Assembly (NCBI GenBank): GCA_009760855.2 | Contig: WPIO01000060.1 | Span: forward strand, 728,501-792,500 | DNA from: Cristatella mucedo | Lineage: Eukaryota; Bryozoa; Phylactolaemata; Cristatellidae | Direction: 5' to 3' | Length of the DNA stretch: 64,000 nt | In this document: in pieces, positions 34,116 through 54,934 of the stretch | Layout of the letters: every line of letters begins with the position of its first letter | How positions within the stretch are numbered: position 1 is the stretch's first letter | Position numbers and translations under genes: made by a program | The notes under the pieces: generated by a model | Seen by the model: the letters and a program-made list of their open reading frames with translations, nothing else | What the model was told of the DNA's origin: nothing | The model's database searches: none

Positions 34116-34424
34116 ATGCACTGCTCGGCTTGCCCAGGTCGTGATAGGTCAAGGTGGAGGGGCACCGCGATAAAGAAAAGAAGGCAGTGTTTCCGGGTTG
34201 CAACGACGACGGCTTTCTTGACGCGAACCGCCGGGTGACGCGCGCGCCCAGCCAGCTATTAAGCAGCGTATGAATGCGAATGACTTTTCTCGTAAATCGA
34301 TTTTCGACCTTCCTCAGCTTTCGGTTACCATGTCATCATACATTACGAATTTTGTGGGAGGAGCCAAGTCGGCAGACTCTCGAGAAGGAGAGTCGGCTTC
34401 AACTGTTTGGCTCCTCATCTGTAG
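34116..34424. other. No recognised feature
   Basis: Mixed unique-looking sequence. Confidence 0.4.
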
Positions 34425-34545
34425 GTTATAATAATAAGAATAATAATAATGCACTTCATAAAGCGCCCTCAGAGAACTCAATCTCTTTCTAGGCGCTTTA
34501 CATTTGCTGCAAAGAGAAATGCAATTGTATGGTGAGTAATATCAT
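34425..34545 (-). mobile_element. LINE-A terminal tail fragment
   Basis: Minus-strand (ATT)n tail at 34428-34450 and the terminal block to 'GAGTAATATCATGA'. Confidence 0.75.
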
Positions 34546-35160
34546 GACGATATTCGATGACCAAGACCGCTTCGTTGTTGCTTGTAACTCGATCGAGGGA
34601 GCTTCAGGGTTCCGAAGTCCCTGAAATAAGAGGTCGGCGTGGAGCGGCATTTGCAGGCATGCTGCAGTCGCCGTAGAACAGGAAACCACGGCCAAAAAAA
34701 CGCTCAAACAGGGGAGTACGACCGGCGGCCATCGAACAGCAGTCGAGCACTCCAGGCGCCTCCGCCGCCTCTTCTTTGGCGCTCGCGCGCTCGCGCACGG
34801 GCCGCTCCGCATTCCCGACTTCCCGCGCTCTGCCAATCTTCCTCATCGCGGTTGGTCATTAGCGGTGGCTTATCGGCGAGTCGTTGCCGCGGTGGGTGCC
34901 GGCGCCTTTGCGTTGCGATTAGCAGCTTATTTAGCTCTGGAAGGAAAGACGAAAACAGCGGCGGTTCAGCTAGCTTCCGGTGGCCGCTGATATCATCACA
35001 GAGGGGCTAGTGAGCGAGGTTGAAGACCGAGGTCAGCCTCAGGGAAGCGGACGATTGCGCTGCCGATCGGCGGTGACGCATCGTCCCAGCACTAGACGAA
35101 TAGGCAAATGAGGGCGGTTAGACACTCGCTAGCGCTAGTTGGGGAATATAGCGAGTACGA
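34546..35160. other. GC-rich, no gene recognised
   Basis: Frames at 34498-34836 (minus) and 34639-35010 (plus) overlap and show no domain. Confidence 0.45.
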
Positions 35161-35166
35161 GCGAGC

Positions 35167-35167
<1 letters not shown>

Positions 35168-35263
<96 letters not shown>

Positions 35264-35420
35264 GAGAGAGAGAGAGAGAGAGCGGAAGTGAGAGAGAAGC
35301 TGAAACGAAAGAGAGAAACAGACAGGCAGAGACAAAGACAGAGACAGACACAAAGGCAGTGACAAATATGGAGACAAAGACAGTGACAGAAGCAGAGACA
35401 GAGACAGAGACAGAGACAGA
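35168..35420. repeat. (GA)n microsatellite with degenerate GACAGA extension
   Basis: Pure GA to about 35290, then irregular AGAGACAGA units to 35420. Confidence 0.95.
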
Positions 35421-35636
35421 AAGTTAGCGTAAGAGATTTCAAATTGACGGATGAAGGCGGGAAGCGCTGAATATAGTGCAGGTACACTAATCACTAATCC
35501 GAAATTTGTCCTTCATCTTCATGCTCCTAACTGAATACCTTCTTTTATTTTATATATCACTCTTATCTAACTTATCATTGTCTCTTAATTTCTATTAATT
35601 TATCTTTGATTCTAAATCTAGTGTTCTAATCTCTCT

Positions 35637-35639
35637 CCC

Positions 35640-35689
<50 letters not shown>

Positions 35690-35690
35690 T
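35637..35690. repeat. (TC)n(TA)n microsatellite
   Basis: TC repeat followed by TA repeat, directly upstream of an S2 SINE. Confidence 0.95.
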
Positions 35691-35691
35691 G

Positions 35692-35850
35692 GTGAGACGT
35701 TATGGGACACTACGTAAGATGGCTGCTCGTCACGACCGAGGTCTTGGGTTCAAATCATGCGGTTGGCAGTCCTTTATTGCCACTGCAAGCGGCGGCGATA
35801 GTCCTTAAGGCTTTTCTACCCCTATACCAAAAGAGGCTGTTAGAATAGTC
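35692..35850 (+). mobile_element. SINE S2
   Basis: Head after TATA repeats, B box 'GAGGTCTTGGGTTCAAATCA', 'GCAGTCCTTTATTGCCACTG', central hairpin, and 'CCTATACCAAAAGAGGCTGT' tail. Confidence 0.75.
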
Positions 35851-35964
35851 TGCCCGACTTAAAAAAAAACACGGAAATACGAACTTGGTCATGATCACGG
35901 AAAAATCGCAAATCAAAATGTATCCAAGAAAACTTTCAAAATTCGCGAGAATCACTAGATTTGA

Positions 35965-36080
35965 CAACGCATGATATTACTCACCATTCAATCGCATTTC
36001 CCTTTGCAGCAAATTTACAGCGCCTAGAAAACGATTGGGTTCTCTGAGGGCACTTTATCAAGTGCATTATTATTATAACG
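35965..36080 (+). mobile_element. LINE-A terminal tail fragment
   Basis: 'CATGATATTACTCACCATTC' through 'GCGCCTAGAAAACGATTGGG' to 'AGTGCATTATTATTATAA'. Confidence 0.78.
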
Positions 36081-36319
36081 CAAAAAACAGTAGGGAGGAG
36101 TCTGCAGGAAACGATGTTGATTCACTGAGGGCTACTATATAGCAATCTCGATTTACAAAAATTCGTCTTATGACATACAGGTTTCCGTAATTCGTTAGTT
36201 CGGGGCTGACTGTACGTGTAGCATAAGTATTCATTTAATGTCGACAGTGTCATCTCTTTTTCCTTCTCGTTCTCCTTTCCCTTTCATTCTCTTTCACTCT
36301 CTTTCCATCTACCTCACTC

Positions 36320-36347
36320 TTTCGCTCTCTCTCTCTCTCCCTCTTTC

Positions 36348-36433
<86 letters not shown>

Positions 36434-36435
36434 TC
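36320..36435. repeat. (TC)n microsatellite
   Basis: About 115 bp CT repeat leading into the 11-bp minisatellite. Confidence 0.97.
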
Positions 36436-36444
36436 TCGATCTCG

Positions 36445-36655
36445 CTCTAGATCTTCTCTATATCTTCTCTAGATCTTCTCTAGATCTTCTCTATATCTTC
36501 TCTAGATCTTCTCTAGATCTTCTCTAGATCTTCTCTAGATCTTCTCTAGATCTTCTCTAGATCTTCTCTAGATCTTCTCTAGATCTTCTCTAGATCTTCT
36601 CTAGATCTTCTCTAGATCTTTTCTAGATCTTCTCTAGATCTTCTCTAGATCTAGA
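36445..36655. repeat. 11-bp minisatellite, unit TAGATCTTCTC
   Basis: Roughly 18-19 head-to-tail copies of TAGATCTTCTC with occasional TATATCTTCTC and TAGATCTTTTC variants. Each unit contains AGATCT. There are no spacers of unique sequence, so it is not a CRISPR. Confidence 0.95.
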
Positions 36656-36927
36656 TCTCTCGCTCTAGATCTTCCTCTCGATCTTCTCTCTCGCACATAT
36701 CGGTTCTTATGTATCTCTCGATCCCTATCTCTCTTGATGCTGATGCTGGCATCCAAAGGCGGATACGACGAGTTGCATGATCACTCAAGCAATCTGCTAA
36801 CGGAGATACGATCCGCTACGATTCGTTGCACGATTTGCTCCAGCCTCAATTTGATGTTCTCGCGACGTGGTGCCGTTCGCTCCCGCTGCTCTGCCGCCTG
36901 CTCTCTTTTGACTTCAGCCACCAGCAG

Positions 36928-36969
36928 CTGCAGCAGCAGCAGCTGCGGCTGCAGCTGCTGCTGCTGCAG
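36928..36969. repeat. Perfect 19-bp CAG/CTG inverted repeat, 4-nt loop
   Basis: Arms 36928-36946 and 36951-36969 are exact reverse complements (CTGCAGCAGCAGCAGCTGC), loop GGCT. Confidence 0.93.
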
Positions 36970-37120
36970 GAGGGAGCCTCCTTTTTATAGGGCAACACGC
37001 TGTGCTCAAGACCCGTGGCGAGCTGGCGGATTTTTCATTCATTCCGTCGCTAAAATTGAGGCCAGACGAACGCCGCCATGCCCCATTCGGCCGCTCCCAT
37101 CGATGATTCGCATTCGCACT

Positions 37121-37253
<133 letters not shown>

Positions 37254-37509
37254 TCCGCTCCACCCCCTTTGCCTCTGCACTGCGAGCCCTTGACTCTCAA
37301 AGAACCTGGCCTCAGGGCATGGTCCAGCCGTAGTTGATCAGCACTTCTCATCGCGAGCGTCGGCTCGCAGCGCGCGGCGTAGCTCGCGAGGTGCGCTACC
37401 TCTCTCTCTCGCTCTCTCTCTCTCTCCACACGCTTACACGCCCGAGCTCTCGTTCGCCCGCTTCTCTTTCGAAAGAAGCCCACGAAGCCGCCGCCGCCGC
37501 GCTGCTCGC

Positions 37510-38107
37510 TCCTCCGCGTCCTCGCGCTCTCGTCGAGCGATGACGCTGACGGCGCTGATGACGGCTAGCGACGACGCACTGTAGCGAAGCGAGAAAGAGC
37601 CCCTTAAACGAGCTCCAGCTGCCGATCGCGGTCGTGCTAATTGCTCGGCAAAGCTAATCCGTTAGACATGCCGCTTTATTTCAATAATTAACTCTTACTT
37701 CAGAAGCGCTCTCTTCGGATAATGCGCGCTCGCTGCGACTTGCCAACAGTGCCAATTATCTCACGAACTCGCGGAACGCTTGCTTCGTTCGGCGCCTCCG
37801 AGCAGAGCGGCCGTCAGCGTACATAGGCAGCCGGCGCGGTCGAGCGCTAGCTTCTCTCCGCTGCACGCGCGAGCGACGAGCGAGCGGAGCGAGCCAGCGT
37901 GCCTCTCTCTCTCTCTCGGCGCGCGCTCGCAAGCGCGAGACCGGCAGATAACGCTCGCCTCTCGCTCTGCGGGGGTGCATCGCCGTGCGAGCCGCTGATA
38001 GAGAGCTCGGAGGCGGCTCGCAAGCGTCGACAGAGGTAGGCGGCGGCCGCTTTTCGGAGAGCGCGCTCGCATTGCGCCCTGCCTCCCACCTTACCTCTCG
38101 CTCCCTA

Positions 38108-38177
<70 letters not shown>

Positions 38178-38316
38178 TCTCTCGTTCGCTCCGCAGTCCA
38201 GGCGCCGACGCACAACGACAGACTTGACTGACTGGCGGCTTCGGGCTCGGACGCTGCTCGATCAACAGCGATTCGGAAACAGCCGCTGAGGCGCATCGCC
38301 GCGCGAGCCTCGGCGC
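37510..38316 (+). other. 5' flank of the receptor gene
   Basis: GC-rich, CpG-dense sequence with a (TC)n tract at 38108-38184 about 130 bp before the start codon. No TATA box obvious. Likely 5' UTR and promoter, by position only. Confidence 0.4.
38108..38184. repeat. (TC)n microsatellite upstream of the receptor start
   Basis: CT repeat of about 75 bp with a single G interruption. On the sense strand it is polypyrimidine, and could lie in the 5' UTR. Confidence 0.95.
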
Positions 38317-39513
38317 ATGGAGGGCGAAGGACCGCGAGCGTGCGGCGGCCCGGGGGCGGATCGCCCGCTGGCGGCGCCGTGCTGGCTGCTTAACGGCAGC
38401 GACCCTAGCGGCACCATCAGAGGCGGCTTCGATCGCGTCGCCATGGCGGCCTCGACGGTGGAGGTGGCTGCGAGCGGCGGCGACGACGGCGGCAAGTGGC
38501 TGTACGACGCGGCGCGCCTCATCACCGGCCTGTACGTCATGCCGGTCCTCAGCGTGGCCGGCATCGTCGGCAACGTGCTGACGATCGTCGTGCTCCTGCG
38601 CCTCAGGGAGCGCTCGTCGACCAACTTCTATCTCGCCTCGCTCACCGTGTCCGACACGGTGAAGCTGCTGAACGACTTCCTCTACTTCCAGGTGACGCTG
38701 CTCGACGCAGTCGCGCCGCCGCCGTTCTACCAGACCGCCTACGTCGCCCTCTATCCGTACGCGCACTACGTCTTCCACGCGTCCGCCGCCTGCACCGCCT
38801 GGCTCACGCTCGCCGTCGCCGTCGAGCGCTACCTGTTCGTCTGCTATCCCGAGCGCGCCGCCGCTCTGTGCACGGCCGAGCGCGCGCGACTCACGTGCGC
38901 CGCGACGTTCGTCGGCGCCTACGCGATCGCCGTACCGTTCGCGCTCCGCTACGAGGAGGCGCCCGCCGCCGCCGGCGATGGCGGCCGCGCGTTGGACGGC
39001 GGCGGCGCGGGAGACGGCAGCTCGCCAGCGAGGCTCGCCGTGACGCGCCTGTGGCGCGAGGGCGGCTTCGCCGAGCCGTACGTGTGGGCGCACAGCGTCG
39101 CGCGCTCGCTCGTGCCGCTGCTTGCGCTCGCCGTGCTCAACGTGTGCATCATCGCCGCGCTGAAGAGGGCGCCGCGGCCGCCGCACGGCCGCCGCGTCGA
39201 GTGCAAGAACCGCGTCACCGTCATGCTGCTCGCGCTAATGCTGACGTTCGTCGTCTGCATGACGCCCGACGCCGCGATGTCGACCGTGTTCGGCTACGGC
39301 TACGCGGACGAGAGGAGCTATCGCGTCAAAGCGGTCCGCGAGGTCACGGACGTCATGATGGCGCTGAACTCGGCGTCCAGCTTTCCGATATACCTGTCGC
39401 TAAACAAGGTGTTCCGGCGCTGCTTTGCGCGCATCTTCTGCTCGACGCGCTGCTGCGGCTGCGGCGGCAGTGGCGTTCGCCATTTCGGCCTTGGCAAGCC
39501 GTTAGACAAATAA
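38317..39513 (+). CDS. Rhodopsin-type (class A) G-protein-coupled receptor, intronless
   Basis: A 398-residue seven-helix receptor predicted at the plasma membrane. Helices lie at about 70-94, 103-125, 146-170, 192-212, 256-280, 300-323 and 338-362. Class A anchors seen: G-x-x-G-N-V with N86 (1.50), L-T-V-S-D with D113 (2.50), E170-R171-Y172 (D/ERY), and P317 in C-M-T-P (helix 6). The helix 7 NPxxY motif is degenerate (S-F-P-I-Y, 355-359). The usual disulfide cysteine at 3.25 is Tyr, and the second outer loop (about 213-255, Gly/Ala-rich) has no Cys. The 'AVAVERYLFVCYP' segment and the C-x-T-P-D motif recall invertebrate FMRFamide-receptor-like and other orphan peptide receptors; the ligand is unknown. 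The upstream ATG is preferred because N26-G-S is a glycosylation site in the resulting N-terminus; M at 38443 is the alternative. The Cys cluster near the C-terminus (C-S-T-R-C-C-G-C) could be palmitoylated. Convergent with the collagen gene. Confidence 0.9.
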   Translation: MEGEGPRACGGPGADRPLAAPCWLLNGSDPSGTIRGGFDRVAMAASTVEVAASGGDDGGKWLYDAARLITGLYVMPVLSVAGIVGNVLTIVVLLRLRERSSTNFYLASLTVSDTVKLLNDFLYFQVTLLDAVAPPPFYQTAYVALYPYAHYVFHASAACTAWLTLAVAVERYLFVCYPERAAALCTAERARLTCAATFVGAYAIAVPFALRYEEAPAAAGDGGRALDGGGAGDGSSPARLAVTRLWREGGFAEPYVWAHSVARSLVPLLALAVLNVCIIAALKRAPRPPHGRRVECKNRVTVMLLALMLTFVVCMTPDAAMSTVFGYGYADERSYRVKAVREVTDVMMALNSASSFPIYLSLNKVFRRCFARIFCSTRCCGCGGSGVRHFGLGKPLDK

Positions 39514-39514
39514 A
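39509..39514 (+). promoter_or_regulatory. AATAAA overlapping the receptor stop codon
   Basis: The stop codon TAA (39511-39513) is embedded in AATAAA. If used as the polyadenylation signal, the 3' UTR would be only tens of bases. No other plus-strand AATAAA is obvious before 39620, so it is plausible but may be chance. Confidence 0.35.
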
Positions 39515-39613
39515 GGTGAAGGCTGTGTTCACACCCATCCTGGACGGATGCGAAGCTGTATTTACAAATCTAGGTCCAATAATAATTTATAAAGGCGTCA
39601 CAATTTCGTGCTC

Positions 39614-39619
39614 TTTATT
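39614..39619 (-). promoter_or_regulatory. Candidate polyadenylation signal of the collagen gene
   Basis: AATAAA on the minus strand, about 415 nt beyond the collagen stop codon and about 100 bp from the receptor stop codon on the other strand. Confidence 0.45.
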
Positions 39620-40033
39620 GCGGTGTACACAGTAGTCCTATTAACAAATCGACGGCGGACGACGGCGCCGTGCACGCCAGCAGAAAAGGGTAAAGTGGAC
39701 TCTCTCTCATCAGTAGTCGCGTCGCGCGGTGCGGCCGCTGCGCTGGATCTGACAGTTCGACTGAGAACAAGTGGCGGTGCGCGGCTGATGTTGTCTATTA
39801 TATCACAACAAGATTTGAACACAATCGGTCGATGTAAAAGGAATACGCTGGCTCGCACGCTCGCGCGCAGGCAAACTCCCGCGCGGCGGCGCGGCGGCGG
39901 CGTCGGACTCTCTGTCCTTCTCGAAAGCCTGCTCCGAAAGAAGAGATTGGCAGTCTTCTGCGCAGCTCATCGGTGCGAGCGAGCGCGCGCGACGTGCTCT
40001 CGTCGCGCGCGCGCGCGCGATGGATGTTCTAGC

Positions 40034-49539
<9,506 letters not shown>

Positions 49540-52035
49540 CTTCGTCGCTTGCTCACCGCGTCGACGCGCTCGTCGGGCGACGCCCGCGACAGTCGCAGCG
49601 AGCGGCCGACAGCGCTTTCACTAGCGGCTGCCGCGCGCCCTCTTCACGCTCCTGCTCCGACGGCGAACTAGATAGGGCACCGCGCGCAAACCCTTCTCTC
49701 CCCGTCGCGAGAAGAGCGGGCCTGCTTGCACGGTCCTTCGCTACTGGCGACTGCGGCGGCGGCGGCTGCGACGAAGCGCTCGCCCATGCGCAGGCCAGCT
49801 CGTCATATACGGACCCGGCCGGCCAATCGGCGACTCGCGCAGCTCACGCCCATTGCCGGGCGACGGCCAATAGGCGGCGGCCGAGGCGGCCGAGGCGGCT
49901 GAGCAGGCTGGCCGGGTCGCCACGATGCAGCTGTAATTGGCAGCCGAACGTCTTGGTCTTTTTCTCAGACGCAAACAAAGTCATTAGGTGAAACCCTCTG
50001 CTGTGATTGATACCACGTGAGGGCCATAGACGAGACGCAGCCTGCCGCCGGCTGGGGCGGCGGCGGCGGCGCTGTTTCGCAAAGCGGCCGCGAGCGGTTC
50101 GGACGAGCGTTGGACCGCCGCAGCGGCGGGGCAACGAGGGCAAGAGTGACGATTGAAGGAATCGAGATTTGTGCCGTCACACGCTTGCAGGTTCAACTGC
50201 TAAGCTCGACGGCGAGCGAGCTGAGCACGAGCAGGACGGCTGCTCTCTCTCAGCCGCAAATCCCCTGACCTCCGACCCGCACGCAGCCGGCTATCCTATT
50301 ACCAAAGTATGCCGACCCAGAAAAGCGATCCAGCCTCTGGGTTGCCGGCGGCGCAGAGGTCCAAAGCTGACCTGCTACTGCCTCCTCGGCCCCCGACGGC
50401 CGACTGCCGCTTCTGCCATCAGGAAAAGCACTCGAGCGGCCGAAACGGACGCAACGCTCCGTAGCAGCACTGCATTTCATCGCAATAGACGGCCAGCGGT
50501 GGCGGGCGGCATCCCGCGGCGGACGGAGGAACTTCGCGATGCGCGCGCGCCTCGCGACGAGCTAGCGCGAGAGCCGCCGCCGCTGCAGCAGCTGCGGCCG
50601 CCTGAGCGACGGGCGTGAGCGGTGGATGAGTGGCGAGAGATGAGCGCCGCTTCGCGCGCCGTTCGTAGGAAAGGCGAAGCGAAGCGGCGACTGCGCGCCG
50701 CCGCCTCTTGATCGCTCGCCGTCGGCGCACTGCGGCGGCCGCTGATCGCGGCGACGGCGGATGCTCGGCGCAAGATGGCTCACGGTCGCTTTTGCGCCGC
50801 CAACGACGGCCGTCGTGCATTTCTTGGGCCTGCGGCGGCGGCGGCAAGAACGCCATTCGGCAGAGGCTACAGAGAATCCTGCGAGTCAACAGCGATTGGC
50901 AGATCCAAATTCGACAGCATGACACAGGAGTGTTTGAATCGGCCACATTTACTGGGCTTCTATCGCGAACTGCGCGTGGAAGCTGGGCGAACTAGAGCAC
51001 CGCCGCCGCTGCCGCCGCTGCCGCCGCTGCCGCCCAGGCTCGAGGCGCCCATCGCTATCGTCCGATCGCTATCGCCCATCGCTAGCGTCCGATCGCCCAA
51101 GTCAGTCCTCAAGGAGGACTGGCCGACGTCTTCCTGAACGATCGGGCGATTGCCCGATCGTCCAGGGGCGCTCTCCGAGCAGGACGCAAAGCGACCAATT
51201 TTCGAAAATGAAACGTCTCACTTTCGCGGTATCGCTGCATTCAGGTTCGCGACAGGGGTGTAAACTTGAGGTTGCTAACGATGCTCACGAATTAAAATGC
51301 CGGGACCCTCTTGCTTCGGCCGTGCATTGAAGGCACTGCATGAGCAGCGCGCGGCAACGTCGCCGAAGGTCAAGGCGCGCGCGTCAGCGTCGGTGTCAGG
51401 CGCCAGTTCGGATCGTCAGGCGGCACGAAAGCTGATCGGCGGCTGCGAAACGCTCTCAGCCGATCGGCCCGTGGTGGCGGGAAAGAGAACGACGGCGCGA
51501 GAGGCCGACCTGCGCCGGAGCCACTCCTAGCGGCCTCCTATCTATCACAACCGTCGACGACTCCCGGTCGCTGTTGTAAAGAGCTTTTGTAATGTTTAGC
51601 CTTTTAGACTTTCTTAACACGTGCTAACGCTCTCTGGATTCTGCGGAGCTTTCCAGAATGAGCTTTGCCCTTTGCCGCCTCTCGCCTCCACCACTGCTCT
51701 CGGCGAAGTAATCGACGAGCAGACCCACCTACTGGCAGCCACGGCGCCGGAACACGACCATCGGCAGCTGCCCGAATGAATGATTTCTCGCAAAACAACG
51801 TGTGAACGTCTCAAACCTAATTGTGGTGTGGGATGACATTACGGATAATGTTCTATCAATTTTACTAACTGCGTGATATTGAAGTCCTTCACTGCTGTGT
51901 GAAGCTCTATCTGCGGATAGTTTTCAGTTGAGAGTATTTTTTTAAATTCTCTTAAATGTTACGCAACTGGTCAGGGAGGCCCACTCATGGATAGATCCAA
52001 AAGTAAGCTCAGGGAAGTACCATGGCATTTTAATG
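49540..52035. other. GC-rich 5' flank of the collagen gene, then no recognised gene
   Basis: The first 1.5 kb is CpG-dense and presumably holds the collagen promoter and 5' UTR; no TATA box is evident. Long overlapping frames on both strands here are arginine/alanine-rich shadows. A small IR 'ACGATCGGGC GATT GCCCGATCGT' lies at 51139-51162. Confidence 0.45.
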
Positions 52036-52039
52036 TTAA

Positions 52040-52290
52040 TTATTGATTGGGTACTCTTAGGACAATATACTAGCTGTTGCATTAATCCGCCTAAAGAACG
52101 TTGGGGAGATAAGCTTTTGCTCTGCAAGCCATAGACTGTGAAACTCACATTCATAGCTCTTACGAAAAACAGCTACTACTCTGCTGCCTACTGTGGCACA
52201 TCCTTTTCAGCAGTTGTGAGCTGCTACTTCCACTGAGCTCAATACTTCAACGACCCTATTGAAACAGCTTTGCTTCTCGCTTTCTCCACA
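52040..52290 (+). pseudogene. LINE-B remnant
   Basis: 'CCGCCTAAAGAACGTTGGGG', 'TTTTGCTCTGCAAGCCATAG' and 'ACTGTGGCACATCC' follow the order of the intact LINE-B C-terminal coding block. Strongly diverged. Confidence 0.55.
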
Positions 52291-52302
52291 TACACGTGCT
52301 CA

Positions 52303-52304
52303 CG

Positions 52305-52366
<62 letters not shown>

Positions 52367-52372
52367 CACACT
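52303..52372. repeat. (CA)n microsatellite
   Basis: About 70 bp CA repeat followed by a short TA tract at 52399-52422. Confidence 0.97.
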
Positions 52373-52469
52373 CGTACATTCGCATGTATATAAATATAGA
52401 TATATATATATATATATATATACAGATTATTTATTATCGAGAAAAATATTTTAAAATAGTATATATACA

Positions 52470-52810
52470 TTAGCCGGTGGTGCTCTGTCCTGCCGGTATT
52501 GAGCGTGCTACCCGGGCCTCCCGGTTCAAGAACAGGGACCGACCATACGGCTTCCGAACCGGTAATGGCGTCGGAGACGCGGTGCCGCCCTAAAGCCGTT
52601 CCTTCCGAGCGTGGGATGCCGAGTTCAGCCAAGCAAGTTTCATCGTCTGGCCACCAGCTGCCGAAAGCCCCGACCACAAAGGGCCTCACCACTGCCGACC
52701 TGTAGCCAGCGGTCAGGAAAGTCAGTGCAATGGCTGCATATTTACCGGTCTTATTCCGGGCCGCCACAATCAGAGCATTCTCGCTGCTGTCGAATGGCAC
52801 CGTCTATGTA
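52470..52810 (-). pseudogene. R2-like non-LTR retrotransposon C-terminal end
   Basis: The minus frame 52300-52800 begins within the element and reads 'MPFDSSENALIVAARNKTGK', Y-A-A-I, then 'RPFVVGAFGSWWPDDET' and L-A-E-L-G-I. This order (V/M-P-F-D, K-x-x-K/G-K-Y, F-V-V-G-A-x-G-S-W) is typical of the C-terminus of R2-clade-like reverse transcriptases. It is homologous to the fragments at 0.6-1.4 kb and is the least damaged of them. Confidence 0.6.
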
Positions 52811-53340
52811 TATATACATATGTACGATGCGCTTGCATATGTATATATATACATATATATGTGTTTGTGTGTGTGTGCGTGTGTATGTGTGTGCGAGCGT
52901 GCTTGCGTCTAGCGCTTTACCAATCAAAGAAAAGGGCGGGCAATAGTTCTTATAAGCTCCCCGGACCGTTCTTTTTACCGAAACTACTTGTTTTTACAAT
53001 GTCTGGCAGCGCAGACCCGTGAAAAATCATGCGGCATTGCACTTGGATTCGCTGCGCTGAAAGTTTGCAGGTAGAGCATCGCGGCGACGTGAGTTTGCTT
53101 ACTCCTCAGTTTCTCATTGTAGCTACGTTAGACCTTGGTCAGGGCAATTGATGGGACTCTACTCGTCCCGCTGGTCAGTGCCAGCTAGCAAAGCAGACGT
53201 GACTTCCGTTTACAGCGTGTTCACGTACTTAGGTACTTTACAAATTATAGAGCCTGATAGATTAAGGTAATCATTTCATTTATATACTTTGTTAACTGGT
53301 GCACCTGTCAATAAAATTAAGTAGATTCTCATACATATGC
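52811..53340. other. Mixed TA/TG repeat then unique sequence
   Basis: TA/TG tract at 52812-52900; no gene seen after it. Confidence 0.45.
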
Positions 53341-53356
53341 ATACACACACACACAA

Positions 53357-53400
<44 letters not shown>
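53340..53400. repeat. (CA)n(TA)n microsatellite
   Basis: CA then TA repeat, directly abutting the S1 SINE head. Confidence 0.95.
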
Positions 53401-53525
53401 CTGGTTTGGCCAAGGGGTAAAGTGCTCGCCAGGACCATCGAGGTCGTGTCCTCGAGCCCTGTGGCCGATGCGAAGCACCTGAATGGATATTAAATTCTCT
53501 GACGGCTCTGTACAAATAAATAATA
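53401..53525 (+). mobile_element. SINE S1
   Basis: 'CTGGTTTGGCCAAGGGGTAA' head, B box 'GGTCGTGTCCTCGAGCCC', 'GAAGCACCTGAATGGATATT', 'CTCTGTACAAATAAATAA' tail. Confidence 0.75.
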
Positions 53526-54934
53526 GATAGTTTTAAACCACAGTTATTGAAGTCAAGTTTGCGTAGAATGCTGTGTGATTCATTTATCTTCAGTACATTT
53601 TAGAATGGTAATAGTGAGTGCCAACAAAAAAGTGAGGTACAAGAGGAGATAATTCACTAATTTGCTCGCGTACCTGCAACGTACACTCTAATATTTTAAA
53701 TGGAACGTTGAACTACTATACATTCACAGGATTATGAACTCATAGGCCTTTTTTAAAGTGACCATGGCATTCAAGCGGTTTGAACTCTCGTCTGCTGTTG
53801 CCTAAGCAGACGACCGGTGCTTCAGCTCGGCTTCCACTGAGCTGGAGTATTTGAAAGCTGCCAAAGTTGGGTAGCAATTTCTCGCTGCAGGACTCGAACC
53901 CACAACCTGCATCGCAAAGAACGAGCCCCTTACCAATAAGCTGAGACCGACGTCATAATTTGTGCACTGCATCGCAGCCGACTGCCGGCCTTTAGTCGTA
54001 GAGAGTCGTGTCCTAAGTTGGCTGCGAAAGACGACCGCCGCCGCTGCCGCCACCGCCGCCGCGGGTCGACGAGCGCCTCACAGCGGAAGCGCTCGCCGAC
54101 CGTCGTTCCGATCTCTTGCTCCTCCCTTTGTCCAGGCCTCTGCAGAACAGAACCGAACTCCGCGAAGCCACTCAGCGCGCGCCACTCGCCAGCGACTCGC
54201 TCGAGCGACCACCTCGTTAGCGCCGTGCTCAGTGCTGCCCGCCCGCTCCGCCGCGGCGATCGCGGCGCATTGCTGTCGCGTGTGCCTCGATGGCGACTCG
54301 CGGATCGAGCGAGTGATCTCACGCGGCGCCCTCGCGCAGCGAGCAGCAGCCTCGCCGCCGCTCGCTGTGCGTGACTCGAGCGCAGACAGCCGGCGCAAAC
54401 TTTCGTCCCGGCCAAGAGCGTCCCTTCGCGGCAGTAGCTGGAGCGTACAGCCGGCCGCTCGGAGCTCTGTTTGCAACGTCGAGCCATTCGCCTGAAGCCA
54501 TTCGCCTGAAGCCAGAGAAGAAGCCAGAGTATTTTGTTGCTGCGAGCGAAGAGATAGATCTTTAAAAAAGGCAGGTCAAAAAGGGTCAGTAGCGGGCCCC
54601 GCAGTAGTCGCCCTGTCGAAAATCATCGGAACGAAACAGAGCTGCGAGCCAAGGTCAGAGGTCGAGGCTAAATTGCTCTGGATACCCAGCAGCGACTGTC
54701 TGCTTGCTCAGCACCAGTGAAAGGCTGGCGTGTTCAATCAGTCAGGCTATGACAGCTGCACGATATTGTTAGCAGCTCCCAAGTTATAATAATTAGGAAC
54801 TGGATATAGCCTAACTTTCGGCTTGATCTTCTAACAAGCTTCCTTGCATCGATCTTTAGTCAGTTGTTCTAAATGCACATTGTTAAATGCGTTTATAAGT
54901 TTATATGTATACGTAGTCTGCAATTAATTTTTTA
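53526..54934. other. No recognised gene; GC-rich block 53930-54500
   Basis: Near-coextensive open frames on both strands (53930-54487 minus, 53962-54495 plus) reflect GC bias. 53870-53945 resembles a tRNA-like B-box region ('GCAGGACTCGAACCCACAAC'), perhaps a SINE scrap. Confidence 0.4.

Noticed and set aside
36445-36655. CRISPR array
   Set aside because: Units are 11 bp, head to tail, without unique spacers; the genome is eukaryotic.
37756-39186. 476-codon minus-strand open frame over the receptor
   Set aside because: It is the antisense shadow of the receptor gene in GC-rich DNA. It is arginine-rich, lacks any domain and runs through a (TC)n tract.
38496-39635. 379-codon plus-strand frame overlapping the receptor
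   Set aside because: Out-of-frame shadow with arginine/alanine composition; the other frame shows seven helices and class A motifs.
53930-54495. Protein gene with 185 (minus) or 177 (plus) codons
   Set aside because: Both strands are open over the same GC-rich segment, which is expected from composition; neither translation shows a recognisable motif.
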